Shown one piece after another: positions 8,863 through 17,767 of a stretch of 33,061 nucleotides of DNA. The notes beneath the pieces are model-generated. The model was not told the origin of the DNA. It was given only the letters and a program-made list of their open reading frames with translations, and did not search any database. Made by a program: the position numbers and the translations under genes. The number at the start of each line of letters is the position of its first letter. The first letter of the stretch is position 1. The stretch comes from DATNBT01 sp964579765 (lineage in GTDB: Bacteria; Acidobacteriota; Vicinamibacteria; Vicinamibacterales; CAVVIG01): NCBI GenBank assembly GCA_964579765.1, contig CAZOIK010000372.1:1-33061 (forward strand), in the 5' to 3' direction.

Positions 8863-9327
8863 CTATCGCTCCGGCGGACGCGTGATCAGAATCCCTGCGA
8901 GCACGTTCACGTCGGCCGACATCGGATGGCTGCCGGACGGCACGTGGCTGTCGCGCAGCATGAACGCGACGATGTCGCGCGTCTGATCCGCGGATACGTA
9001 GAACTGCTTTTCGTGCGGCATCGCCGCCTGGATGTACGAGACCACGTCCTTGAGCCGCAGGTTGACCCAGCGGTCGAAAAACGCCTCGCCCGTCAATCGT
9101 GGGGCGGCTCCGCCCTTCAAGGCGTCGCCGTGGCAACCGGCACACAGCCGGGCCGCCGTCTCTTTTCCGCGATCGGCGTCGGCGGGCGCGTACACGCCCT
9201 GCCAAATGGTCGGGAACGGCTGGAACGACTCGTCGGCCCGCGGACTCTGCCCGGCAGCCGCGACTGCGCGCACAACGCACAGCGCGCCCGTGACCACGAC
9301 GATCGTGAACCGTGTGTTCGCGCGCAT
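8863..9327 (-). CDS. Exported monohaem cytochrome c
   Basis: A 154-residue periplasmic protein with a signal peptide (hydrophobic residues about 8-26). A single haem site CAGCH lies at 62-66, and Met103 in QAAMPHEK is a plausible sixth ligand. The spacing fits a small class I cytochrome c. The segment IWQGVYAPADADRG before the haem site is frequent in c-type domains that serve alcohol-dehydrogenase-like or terminal-oxidase chains, but the partner is not in the window. It has a strong GGAGGGC Shine-Dalgarno and lies 15 bp after the ABC permease. Why an electron carrier follows an exporter operon is unclear; co-regulation is the simplest reading. Confidence 0.88.
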   Translation of the reverse strand: MRANTRFTIVVVTGALCVVRAVAAAGQSPRADESFQPFPTIWQGVYAPADADRGKETAARLCAGCHGDALKGGAAPRLTGEAFFDRWVNLRLKDVVSYIQAAMPHEKQFYVSADQTRDIVAFMLRDSHVPSGSHPMSADVNVLAGILITRPPER

Positions 9328-9342
9328 GATGCCCTCCTCGTC

Positions 9343-10491
9343 TCACTCCATCGACTTCCTGAACCGCACGATGCTGACCGTCAGCATCGCCACGGCAAAC
9401 ACCGCCATCGGCGCGATGTCGCGCCAGAGGACGTCGAGACCGATGCCTTTCAGGTACACGCTCCGCAGAAACGCGACGATGTGCCGGAGCGGATTCACGT
9501 AGCTCACGTGCTGGAGGAACACCGGCATGCTGCTGATCGGGGTCCCGAAACCGGAGAGCGTCGTCATCGGCATCGTGAAGAAGAACGCGGAATTCCGCGC
9601 CTGCTGCTGCGTGGTCGCGATGGTTGACAGAAACAGCCCGAGGCCGAGCGCCGCGAACAGGAAGACGACAATTCCGAGTCCGAGCACCGCGACGCTGCCG
9701 CGAAACGGCACGCCGAACCAGAAGGTGCCGATGATCGCGATCAAGAGGGCGTCGAAGAGGCCAATCAGGAAGAACGGCACCGTCTTGCCCAGAATGAACT
9801 CCCAGCGCCGCACCGGCGTGACCATGAGCTGCTCGAGCGTGCCGATCTCGCGCTCGCGGACGACGGCGAACGCCGTCAGCGTCATGACCATCATCATCAT
9901 CAGGTTGCCGATGACGCCCGGCACGAAGTACGAGCGGCTCTCGAGCCCCTCGTTGAACCAGGGACGCGTTTCCAGCGCGATCTGCGGCACGATCGCAACG
10001 AGCTGAGGCGCCGTCCTCACGATGCGATCGCGCGCGTAGTCCTGCGCGAACCCGGCGCCAATCTGATTCAGATAGCCGAGCGCCACGAGCGCGGTGTTCG
10101 AGTTCGCGCTGTCCACCAGCGCCTGGACCGACGCGCCCCGGCCGCCGCGCAGCCGCGCGGCGAAGCCGGCGTCGATCTCCAGGCCGATCAGGACGTCGCC
10201 GCGATCGATGGCGTCCCCGAGTTGCCCGCGGCGCGAGGCCGACATCCGGAGGTCGAAGTACCGGCTGCCGGTGAAGCGGTCGATCACGTCGCGGCTTTCC
10301 TGACTCCGATCCAGGTCGAGCACGGCAATCGGCACGTGCCGGATCTCCATCGTCGCCGCGTAGCCGAACACGAGCATCTGGATGACGGGCGGCCCGAAGA
10401 GCAGCCAGCGTGTATGCGGATCGCGCAGCGTCTGAATGAACTCCTTCTTCAGGAGGTGCCGGATCCGCCCGAGCGCCTGCGCCATCCTCAT
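9343..10491 (-). CDS. ABC-2 type exporter permease, YbhR-like
   Basis: A 382-residue inner-membrane permease. It has one helix near residues 28-46, a long extracytoplasmic loop to about 180, then five helices, which is the ABC-2 (DrrB/YbhR) arrangement. The conserved stretch EREIGTLEQLMVTPVRRWEFILGK precedes the second helix group. The start overlaps the stop of the sister permease (ATGA at 10488-10491). A much longer open frame continues upstream but is out of frame with the real neighbours. With its paralogue, two ATPases, an HlyD adaptor and TolC it should form a tripartite exporter; E. coli YbhFSR exports drugs and cations, but this substrate is unknown. Confidence 0.9.
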   Translation of the reverse strand: MRMAQALGRIRHLLKKEFIQTLRDPHTRWLLFGPPVIQMLVFGYAATMEIRHVPIAVLDLDRSQESRDVIDRFTGSRYFDLRMSASRRGQLGDAIDRGDVLIGLEIDAGFAARLRGGRGASVQALVDSANSNTALVALGYLNQIGAGFAQDYARDRIVRTAPQLVAIVPQIALETRPWFNEGLESRSYFVPGVIGNLMMMMVMTLTAFAVVREREIGTLEQLMVTPVRRWEFILGKTVPFFLIGLFDALLIAIIGTFWFGVPFRGSVAVLGLGIVVFLFAALGLGLFLSTIATTQQQARNSAFFFTMPMTTLSGFGTPISSMPVFLQHVSYVNPLRHIVAFLRSVYLKGIGLDVLWRDIAPMAVFAVAMLTVSIVRFRKSME

Positions 10492-11621
10492 GCGAGCCTC
10501 TTGTGGAACGCGCGCGTCGCGAGCGCCGTCCAGACCGCCGCGATGATCGCCAGCGCCGTGATGGGCTCGACCATCAGTGCGGCTGGTGTGCCTTTGAGAA
10601 ACACGTCGCGCAGGATCGACACGTAATAGCGGCCTGGGAACACCCAGGTGACCCACTGGACCACGAGCGGCATCTGATCGATCGGGAAGATGAATCCGGA
10701 GAGCAGCAGCGCCGGCAGAAACGTCACCAGCATGGCCATCTGACTCGCGCCGACCTGCGACGTCGAAATGACGGAGATGTAGTAGCCGAGCGACAGCACG
10801 GCGCCGAGAAAGAGCAGCGAGCACCCGAACAGCACGAGCCAGCTTCCCCGGAACGGCACGTCGAACAGCGTGACGGCCACGAACGCGCACATCGCGGTGT
10901 CGATGACGCCGATGGCGTAGTACGGAATCAGCTTGCCGATTTGAATCTCGAACGGAGAAATCGGCGTCGCAATCAGCTGCTCCATCGTGCCGCGCTCCCG
11001 CTCGCGCGCGATCGTCAGCGAGGTCAGGAACGACCCCACCACGGCCATCACCAGCGCGATGACGCCGGGCACGATGTTCGCCATGCTCTCGAGCTCCTCG
11101 TTGAAGAGGGTGCGCGGCTCGACGGCGACGGGCGCCAGCCCCGACGCACGCCCGTGCCGCTGCAGCCACTCGAGCTGCACGCCCGCGGCATACGTCTGGA
11201 CGATGCCCTGCGCGTAGCCCATGCCGAGGCTGGCCGTGTTGCTGTCGCTCGCGTCCACGAGCACCTGAAGCGTCGCGCGACCCGCCGAGTGCAGGCGCTC
11301 GGAGAACTGCGGCGGCACGACCACGGCGGCCGTGCAGACGCCGTCGTCGATGCGCGAGACGATTCCCGGATAGTCGTCCACGACGGCGACGACCTCGAAC
11401 GAATCGGTCGCGCTGAAATGCGCGAGGAGATCGGCGCTCGCCCGCGTGCGATCGCGATCGTAGACGCACAGCGGCACGTGCCTGGCGTCGAGGTTGACGG
11501 CATAGCCGTTGAGCAGCAGCTGCGCGAGCGGCATCGCGAGGATGATCAGCAGGCTGCGCGGATCCCGGCGGATCTGCACGATCTCCTTGCGCATCATCGC
11601 CACGACGCGGCGCCAGCTCAT
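10488..11621 (-). CDS. ABC-2 type exporter permease, YbhS-like
   Basis: A 377-residue paralogue of the next permease. The N-terminal RRVVAMMRKEIVQIRRDPRS amphipathic segment, one helix, an extracytoplasmic domain of about 140 residues and five C-terminal helices are seen. ARERERGTMEQLIATPI is the conserved family motif. The ATG overlaps the upstream ATPase stop (ATGA) and its own stop overlaps the next ATG, showing tight coupling. The two permeases probably pair as a heterodimer, as YbhS and YbhR do. Confidence 0.9.
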   Translation of the reverse strand: MSWRRVVAMMRKEIVQIRRDPRSLLIILAMPLAQLLLNGYAVNLDARHVPLCVYDRDRTRASADLLAHFSATDSFEVVAVVDDYPGIVSRIDDGVCTAAVVVPPQFSERLHSAGRATLQVLVDASDSNTASLGMGYAQGIVQTYAAGVQLEWLQRHGRASGLAPVAVEPRTLFNEELESMANIVPGVIALVMAVVGSFLTSLTIARERERGTMEQLIATPISPFEIQIGKLIPYYAIGVIDTAMCAFVAVTLFDVPFRGSWLVLFGCSLLFLGAVLSLGYYISVISTSQVGASQMAMLVTFLPALLLSGFIFPIDQMPLVVQWVTWVFPGRYYVSILRDVFLKGTPAALMVEPITALAIIAAVWTALATRAFHKRLA

Positions 11622-12571
11622 ACCGCCGCCTCCCGCTTCTTGTGCGGTTTCGTGAGCGCGACGAACACGTCTTCGAGGCTCGCGGCAATCGGCGCGATTC
11701 CCTGCACGGTGACGTGATGCGCGGCGAGCAGGGCGCGCAAGGACGCCGCCGCGGCCGCGGCGTCGGGGACGACCGCGTGGATGCTGCTGCCGAAGACCGC
11801 AGCGTCGCTGACGCCGGCGGCCTGCTGGAGCAGCTCGAGTCCGGCGCCCAGCGGATCGCAGTCGATGCGCAGGAGCTGTCCGCGCATCGCGCCGGCCTTC
11901 AGCGCACCGGGCGATCCGAGCGCGACGATCCGCCCGCCGTCGATGAGCAGCAGGCGATGGCAGTACTCGGCTTCGTCCATGTAGTGCGTCGTGACGAAGA
12001 TGGTGATCCCGTCGCCGACCATCTCGCGGATCAGCGCCCAGAACCGTCTCCGCGACATCGGATCGACGCCCGACGTCGGCTCGTCCAGGAACACGATCGG
12101 CGGGCGGTGCAGCACGGCGCAGCCGAGCGCGAGCCGCTGTTTCCACCCGACGGCCAGCGAGCCCGTGATCGCGTCCTCGCGCCCTTCGAGCCCGGCCATC
12201 GCGAGCGCCCACGCCATGCGCTGCGGGATGTCTCGCGCCGGCACGCTGTAGAGGCCGGCGAACAGCTCGAGGTTCTCGCGCACGCGCAGGTCGTTGTAGA
12301 GCGAGAACTTCTGCGACATGTAGCCGATGTGCTGCCGGACGGCCTCCGGGTCCTCTGCGACGTCGATGCCGGCGACACGAGCGCGTCCCGACGTCGGCGT
12401 CAGCAGGCCGCAGAGGATGCGAATGACCGTCGATTTGCCGGCGCCGTTCGGCCCGAGAAACCCGAAGATCTCGCCGTGGTACGCCTCGAAGCTGACGTCG
12501 TCCACGGCGGTGAACGCGCCGAAGCGCTTCGTGAGGTGCTCGACGACGACCGACGGATCGCGCGTCGTCAT
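11618..12571 (-). CDS. ABC transporter ATPase, YbhF second-half-like
   Basis: A 317-residue cytoplasmic ATPase. Walker A GPNGAGKST lies at 40-48, the Q-loop at YMSQKFSLY, and Walker B with catalytic Glu in FLDEPTSGVD from 161. The signature is SLAVGWKQRLAL rather than LSGGQ; a GWKQRLAL variant is typical of the second ATPase half of YbhF-type exporters, so this is family-specific and not damage. A C-terminal extension (about 225-317) is usual for drug-exporter ATPases. The gene starts in an ATGA overlap with the first ATPase gene. YbhF is one protein with two ATPase halves; here they are two genes. Confidence 0.92.
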   Translation of the reverse strand: MTTRDPSVVVEHLTKRFGAFTAVDDVSFEAYHGEIFGFLGPNGAGKSTVIRILCGLLTPTSGRARVAGIDVAEDPEAVRQHIGYMSQKFSLYNDLRVRENLELFAGLYSVPARDIPQRMAWALAMAGLEGREDAITGSLAVGWKQRLALGCAVLHRPPIVFLDEPTSGVDPMSRRRFWALIREMVGDGITIFVTTHYMDEAEYCHRLLLIDGGRIVALGSPGALKAGAMRGQLLRIDCDPLGAGLELLQQAAGVSDAAVFGSSIHAVVPDAAAAAASLRALLAAHHVTVQGIAPIAASLEDVFVALTKPHKKREAAV

Positions 12572-13317
12572 GCAACCACGCTTTCGACGGCGGCGATGAA
12601 GAGGTCTTCCATGCTCGCGTCGGGCCGCCGCGCTTTCAGGACGTCGGGCCGGTCGCAGAACAGCATCTGCCCGCGGTGCAGCAGGCCGACGCGGTGGCAG
12701 CGCTCGGCTTCGTCGAGGTACGACGTCGCGATCAGGATCGCGACGCCCTGCGACAGCAGCTCGTAGAGCAGCCGCCAGAAGTCGCGGCGTGAGACCGGAT
12801 CGACCCCGTTGGTCGGTTCGTCGAGCAGCAGCACGCGCGGCGTGTGCATCAGCGCGCACACGAGGCCGAGCTTCTGCTTCATGCCGCCCGACAACTGACC
12901 CGCCAGCCGATTGCCGACGCCGTCGAGGCCCGCTCCGGCGAGCAGCGCCGCGGCGCGTTCGACCCGCTCGCGCCGTGACAGACCGAACAGGTCGGCGTAG
13001 AACCGGATGTTCTCGTCCACAGTGAGGTCGTCGTAGAGGCCGAACCGCTGCGACATGTAGCTCAGGTCGCGCTTCGCCGACTCGGGCGCCCGCACGACGT
13101 CGTGTCCGGCAATCGCCGCGGATCCGCCGTCGGCGCTCATCACGCCGGCGAGGATGCGCAGCGTGGTGGTCTTGCCGCCGCCGTCGGGGCCCACGAGGCC
13201 GAAGATCTCGCCGGCGTGCACGTCGAACGTCAGCCGATCGACGGCCGTGAGCCCGCCGAAGCGCTTCGTCAACTCCGAAACGGCGATCGCCACGGCTGGA
13301 GTCGCGTCGATGGCCAT
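12568..13317 (-). CDS. ABC transporter ATPase, YbhF first-half-like
   Basis: A 249-residue ATPase. Walker A GPDGGGKT is at 43-50, Q-loop YMSQRFGLY near 88-95, canonical signature LSGGM at 142-146, and Walker B LLDEPTNGVDP from 164. Unlike its partner it has the canonical signature, so the pair would form one canonical and one variant composite site. The aspartate in GPDG is as in the YbhF N-half. It starts 1 bp after the HlyD stop and ends in an ATGA overlap with the second ATPase. Confidence 0.92.
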   Translation of the reverse strand: MAIDATPAVAIAVSELTKRFGGLTAVDRLTFDVHAGEIFGLVGPDGGGKTTTLRILAGVMSADGGSAAIAGHDVVRAPESAKRDLSYMSQRFGLYDDLTVDENIRFYADLFGLSRRERVERAAALLAGAGLDGVGNRLAGQLSGGMKQKLGLVCALMHTPRVLLLDEPTNGVDPVSRRDFWRLLYELLSQGVAILIATSYLDEAERCHRVGLLHRGQMLFCDRPDVLKARRPDASMEDLFIAAVESVVA

Positions 13318-13318
13318 C

Positions 13319-14305
13319 TCAATGCTCCGACACGTCGATGACAGCGTCCGCCGGCATGCCGGGTTTCAGCTCGAACGACGGATTGGCCACGTCGATCTTG
13401 ATGCGGTAGACGAGCGTCACACGCTCCTTCTCGGTCTGCACCGTCTTCGGCGTGAACTCGGCTTCGGACGAGATGAACGACACTCTGCCGGCGTACGACT
13501 TGCCGGGATAGGTGTCCGTCCGCACCGTCACGGGCTGTCCCCAGTGCACGCGGCCGAGATCGGCTTCCGGGACGTACGCGCGGATCCACACGTGCGCGAG
13601 ATCCGCCAGCGTCACGACGGGCGACCCGGGCGACACGACCTCGCCGAGCTCGGCCTGTCGGACCAGCACGACGCCGTCGAACGGCGCGACGAGCCGCACG
13701 TACTCGAGGCGCACGCGCGACAGGCGCTCGGCCTGACGCGCCTGCTGCTCCGCGGCGCGCTCGATCGCGATCTCTTCTTTGCGCGTGCCTTCGACGAGCA
13801 GGCTGTAGACCTGCTGCGCGCGCTCGTACGCCGCCTGCGCGCGCACGACGCTGGTGTGCGCCTGATCGCGCAGCTGCGCCGTCACCTCGTCCTTCGCGTA
13901 CAACGCGTCGTAGCGCGAGGAGTCCTTCGCCTTCTGGTCGAGATCCGCCCTCGCATCGACGAGGGCCTGCCGTGCGGCTTCGACGTCCTGGACGCGGCTG
14001 CCTGCCAGACCGAGGTGAAGCTGCTGGCGGCGCATCGCGACCGTCGCGGCGTCCACCGCCACCTGCTGCCGGTAGTCGTCATCGTCGATCCGCGCGAGCA
14101 GTTGGCCGCACGTCACCGACTGCCCCTCTTCGATCGGCAGCTCGACGACGCGGCCGGTGATCTTGAAGCTGACGAGGCTCTCGTGCGCTTCGACGTTGCC
14201 GGAGAGTCGGAGCTCGGGCGGCGGCGCCGTAGTCTTGAACCACCGTGGAGCCCACCACGCGCCTCCCGCCGCGGCGACGACGGCGATGAGCATGAGTCGT
14301 TTCAT
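13319..14305 (-). CDS. HlyD-family periplasmic adaptor, YbhG-like
   Basis: A 328-residue membrane-fusion protein. It has an N-terminal signal anchor (about 3-20), a lipoyl half-motif with GRVVELPIEEGQSV near 51-64, a coiled-coil hairpin about 75-190 rich in Arg, Gln and Ala, the second lipoyl half (RLVAPFDGVVLVRQAELGEVV), and a beta-barrel ending LKPGMPADAVIDV. It should bridge the ABC-2 permeases in the inner membrane to TolC. The ATG overlaps the TolC gene stop by 4 nt (ATGA), which argues that this TolC is made for this pump at least. Confidence 0.93.
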   Translation of the reverse strand: MKRLMLIAVVAAAGGAWWAPRWFKTTAPPPELRLSGNVEAHESLVSFKITGRVVELPIEEGQSVTCGQLLARIDDDDYRQQVAVDAATVAMRRQQLHLGLAGSRVQDVEAARQALVDARADLDQKAKDSSRYDALYAKDEVTAQLRDQAHTSVVRAQAAYERAQQVYSLLVEGTRKEEIAIERAAEQQARQAERLSRVRLEYVRLVAPFDGVVLVRQAELGEVVSPGSPVVTLADLAHVWIRAYVPEADLGRVHWGQPVTVRTDTYPGKSYAGRVSFISSEAEFTPKTVQTEKERVTLVYRIKIDVANPSFELKPGMPADAVIDVSEH

Positions 14306-15627
14306 GGCGTGCCCCCAAATGAGGAGACGGCCTGCGCGCTGGCGCCGAGCGCGCGCGCCAGTGCCAGCCGCGCGTCCGCGTGACGGGCGAGCGCGGTCGT
14401 GCGATCGTCGCGCGTCGCCGCCACGGCATCCTGCGCCTGGACGACCTCGACGTTGTCGCTGACGCCATTGCGGAACCGATCCTCGGCGAGCGCCAGTTCG
14501 CGGCTGGCGAGATCGACCGCGGCGTCGGCGACCTCGACCTGGTCCGCCGCCGACTGCAGGTCCAGTGCGGCCTTTCGCACGTCCTGTTCAATGCCGCGCG
14601 CGAGATCCGCGATCTCGTCGTTGACGCGCTGCAGCCGGCTGCCGAGTTCCCGCAGCGCGCCGGTCCGGTCGCGATCGAACAGCGTCATCGAGACGGTGGC
14701 CTGGATCTGCCCGATGCCTGGCAGCGGGCCGGACGTCCGTCCGAGCGCGCCGTAGTCGCCTGACACCGACAACCGCGGCAGCGCCCTGGCATCCGTCGCG
14801 CGCTGCTGCTCCTCGAGCGCGTCGCGCTGCGCGGCGAGCGCCAGATAGTCCGCCCGCGCCGCCAGCGCGCGCCGGACCGCGTCCGCGATGTCCGGGGCCG
14901 CCGCTCGATCGAATCGCAGCGGCTCGGCCAGTTCGATCGGCCGCGCCAGATCGAGGCCGAGAAACCGCCCGAGGGAGAGCAGTGCGTTCTGATACGCGTT
15001 GGTCGTGACGAGCAGGTGCTGCCGATCGCGTGCGAGCTGCACTTGCGCCCGCACGACGTCTACGCCGGTCGCGAGGCCCTGATCGCGCTGATCGCGCGCG
15101 AGCTGCTCCAGCGTGACCGACGTCGTCACGCGCGCGCTGGCGGCGTCGCCATCGGCGGCGGCGGCCTGCGCGGCGAGGTACAGCCCGGCGGCTTCGCGGA
15201 TCACCAGATCGCGCGCGTCCGCGTACGTCAGCGCCGCGCCGGCCTCTGACCTGATGCTCGCTCTCCAGTCGTGGTACGCCTGTCGATCGACGAGCGGCTG
15301 ACTCGCGCCGACGCGGAAATCGATGAAGGAGAACGGCGGGACCACCGTCGGAACGCCGGGAATGGACAACCCGACGGCGGCGAGGTTGCGGTTCTGGTAG
15401 TTCACCAGCGAATCCGCGAGCGTGTGCGGCAGGAGCGCCGCGAGCCGGCGCTCTCGCGTGCCGGCCGCCTCGTCCACGCCGGCCTTCGCCAGGAGCACGC
15501 CGATGTTGTTCTTCACGGCGAGTTCCACGGCCTGCTGCAGCGTCAACCGCATCGGCGTACCCTCGTCGGCCCGCGCGGCTGGCGCGCCCAACGACAGCAC
15601 GACGAGCAGTGCAGCACCGTGCTTCAT
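14302..15627 (-). CDS. TolC-family outer-membrane efflux protein
   Basis: A 441-residue protein with a signal peptide cleaved near APAARA (about 21). Two outer-membrane-efflux repeats follow: LTLQQAVELAVKNN near 28-41 opens the first, and long heptad-like helices with LSLGRFLGLDLARP mark its end; the second covers about 235-430. It forms the outer-membrane duct of tripartite exporters and implies a diderm envelope. It sits between MacB (35 bp upstream) and HlyD (4-bp overlap), so one duct may serve both pumps. No second TolC is seen in the window. Confidence 0.93.
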   Translation of the reverse strand: MKHGAALLVVLSLGAPAARADEGTPMRLTLQQAVELAVKNNIGVLLAKAGVDEAAGTRERRLAALLPHTLADSLVNYQNRNLAAVGLSIPGVPTVVPPFSFIDFRVGASQPLVDRQAYHDWRASIRSEAGAALTYADARDLVIREAAGLYLAAQAAAADGDAASARVTTSVTLEQLARDQRDQGLATGVDVVRAQVQLARDRQHLLVTTNAYQNALLSLGRFLGLDLARPIELAEPLRFDRAAAPDIADAVRRALAARADYLALAAQRDALEEQQRATDARALPRLSVSGDYGALGRTSGPLPGIGQIQATVSMTLFDRDRTGALRELGSRLQRVNDEIADLARGIEQDVRKAALDLQSAADQVEVADAAVDLASRELALAEDRFRNGVSDNVEVVQAQDAVAATRDDRTTALARHADARLALARALGASAQAVSSFGGTP

Positions 15628-15662
15628 GTCTCCCGCCTGGCGCGCGTCATCCCGTCACCTCG

Positions 15663-17765
15663 CTACTCGTAGTGCAGCGCCTCGATCGGATCGAGCCGCG
15701 CCGCCTTTCGGGCCGGATAGAAGCCGAAGAAGATGCCGACCGCCGCCGAGAACAGGAACCCGCCGGCAATCGCCGCGGGCGGCACGGTCGTCGGCCAGCC
15801 CGCCACGGCGGAAATCGTCTTCGACGTGGCGACACCCATCACGATGCCGATCGCGCCGCCGGTCAGGCTGAGAAACACGGCTTCGGCCAGAAACTGCAGC
15901 AGCACGTGCAGCCGGCGCGCGCCGATCGCCATCCGCAAACCGATCTCACGCGTCCGCTCGGTGACCGACACGAGCAGGATGTTCATGATCCCGATGCCGC
16001 CGACGACGAGCGAGATCGACGCGACCGTCGCGAGCAGCAGCGCCATGATCCGGCTGCTGCCCTGGACGACGTCCGCGATCTGGCTGAGATTGCGGACGGA
16101 GAAGTCGTTCACGTCGCCGGGCTTGATGTGATGGCGCCGCACGAGCGTGTCGGTGACCTGCGCGATCGCCGCCTGGATGTTGTCCGAGCGCGTCGCCTGC
16201 ACGAACACGGCGTTGACATAGCCGGTCAGGCGCGGCTGCAGCCCGAACGGATTCGGCGCGACCGGGTATGTTGACGACAGCGGCGACTGCATCTGACTCG
16301 GCGCCGCAACGCCGAGCACCTTGCGTTCGGCGGTCGTGAACGGGATCATCACGAGGTCGTCCTGGTCCTGCCCGAACGGCGTCTGCCCCTTCGCGACGAA
16401 CAACCCGACGACCCGCATCGGCACGCGCTTCACGAGAATCGTCGCGCCGACCGGATTCTCGTCGTCCGCGAAGAGCTGCTTGTAGACCGTCTGGCCGATC
16501 ACGACGACCTGCGCCGCGCTCTCGTCGTCGTCGTCGGTGAAACCGCGGCCGGCGGCAATCTGCCAGTTGGTGATCGGCGGATAGTTGGGCGACACGCCCT
16601 GAATCTGCGTCGTCCAGTTCTGGTTGCCGTACTGGATCTGACCCAGCTGACGGTTGAAATAGCTCACCTGTGCGACGGCAGGAGCCTCGCGCCGGATCGC
16701 GATCGCGTCGGCGACCGTCAGCGTCGAGGCGCTGCCGAAACCTCCGCGCACGCCGCCCGCCGTCGCCGCCCCCGGCATGACGACCAGGAGATTGGTGCCG
16801 AGGCTCTCGATCTGCTTCCTGACCGCCTCGTTGGCGCCCTGGCCCACCGCGACCATCGCGATGAGCGCCGCGACGCCGATGAACACGCCGAGCATGGTCA
16901 GCGCGGATCGGAGCGCGTTGCGCCGAAGCGCCTGCGCGGCGGCGCCGAGCAGCATCAGGCCGAAGGCGATCGACGCGCCGGCCGTTCCGCGCGGCGGTGG
17001 CGCTGCCGCGGCGATTGAAGGTTCCGGCGTGGCGGAGGGCAGGTCTCTCCGCGCCTTGCGCTCGTCGCCGACGACGCGGCCGTCACGAAGCGTGATTACG
17101 CGATCGGCGTACTCGGCGATGTCGGGCTCGTGCGTCACCACCACGACCGTCACGTTCTGCGTCCGGTTGAGCGCGGTGAGCTGCTGCATGATGTCGTGCG
17201 AGGCGCGCGTGTCCACGTTGCCCGTCGGCTCGACGGCGAGCAGCAGGCTCGGGTTGTTGACGAGCGCGCGCGCGATGGCCACGCGCTGCTGCTGTCCGCC
17301 CGACAGCTGCGCGGGCGTGTTGCGCTCGCGATCGGCCAGGCCCAGCATGGCGAGCGTCGCTCTCGCACGCTCGATTCGCTCGCCGCGGCCGGGCCCACCG
17401 GCGGCATAGAACAGCGGCAGCGACACGTTTTCGAGCGCGCTGGTCCGCGCGAGCAGATTGAACGTCTGGAAGACGAATCCGATCCGCGCGCTCCGGATGC
17501 GCGCAAGCTCGGGCTCGCTCAGATCCGCGACGTCCACGCCTTCGAAGAAATACTGTCCGGAGGTCGGACGGTCGAGGCAGCCGAGAATCGCCATCAGCGT
17601 GGACTTGCCCGAACCCGACGATCCGACGATGGCGACGAACTCGCCGCGTGCGATCGCCAGGCTGACGCCGTCGAGCGCGCGCACCTCGAGGTCGCCTCCG
17701 CGATAGGTCCGCGTGAGGTCTCTGACCTCGATCATGGCGCCGGCCGCGGTGGACTCCATGGCCAT
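15663..17765 (-). CDS. macB: MacB-like ABC transporter (ATPase fused to FtsX-type permease)
   Basis: A 700-residue protein: ATPase about 12-235, a linker, then a MacB periplasmic core between one helix and three C-terminal helices ending PARKAARLDPIEALHYE, as in MacB. Walker A GSSGSGKST (48-56) and LSGGQ (154-158) are intact. Walker B reads LLLAVEPTGN: residue 178 is Val (GTC, plus bases 17232-17234) where the family has Asp (GAC). Catalytic Glu179 remains. A single T-for-A change explains it, either a sequencing or assembly error or a real defect. MacB is a mechanotransmission exporter of peptides or macrolides with MacA and TolC. The start at 17765 is uncertain; 17759 or 17735 are alternatives. 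Confidence 0.92.
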   Translation of the reverse strand: MAMESTAAGAMIEVRDLTRTYRGGDLEVRALDGVSLAIARGEFVAIVGSSGSGKSTLMAILGCLDRPTSGQYFFEGVDVADLSEPELARIRSARIGFVFQTFNLLARTSALENVSLPLFYAAGGPGRGERIERARATLAMLGLADRERNTPAQLSGGQQQRVAIARALVNNPSLLLAVEPTGNVDTRASHDIMQQLTALNRTQNVTVVVVTHEPDIAEYADRVITLRDGRVVGDERKARRDLPSATPEPSIAAAAPPPRGTAGASIAFGLMLLGAAAQALRRNALRSALTMLGVFIGVAALIAMVAVGQGANEAVRKQIESLGTNLLVVMPGAATAGGVRGGFGSASTLTVADAIAIRREAPAVAQVSYFNRQLGQIQYGNQNWTTQIQGVSPNYPPITNWQIAAGRGFTDDDDESAAQVVVIGQTVYKQLFADDENPVGATILVKRVPMRVVGLFVAKGQTPFGQDQDDLVMIPFTTAERKVLGVAAPSQMQSPLSSTYPVAPNPFGLQPRLTGYVNAVFVQATRSDNIQAAIAQVTDTLVRRHHIKPGDVNDFSVRNLSQIADVVQGSSRIMALLLATVASISLVVGGIGIMNILLVSVTERTREIGLRMAIGARRLHVLLQFLAEAVFLSLTGGAIGIVMGVATSKTISAVAGWPTTVPPAAIAGGFLFSAAVGIFFGFYPARKAARLDPIEALHYE

Positions 17766-17767
17766 GC

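Noticed and set aside
8863..8865. Possible fusion or frameshift between cytochrome c and the Usp gene
   Set aside because: A clean TAG stop is followed 2 bp later by the Usp ATG; both proteins have normal ends.
9343..11688. A single minus-strand open frame covering both ABC-2 permease genes
   Set aside because: The part above 10491 is out of frame with the YbhS-like permease and arginine-rich; ATGA overlap shows the real start at 10491.
11618..12571. Damaged ABC signature motif (LAVGW instead of LSGGQ)
   Set aside because: A GWKQRLAL form is normal for the second ATPase half of YbhF-type exporters, so it is not evidence of loss of function.
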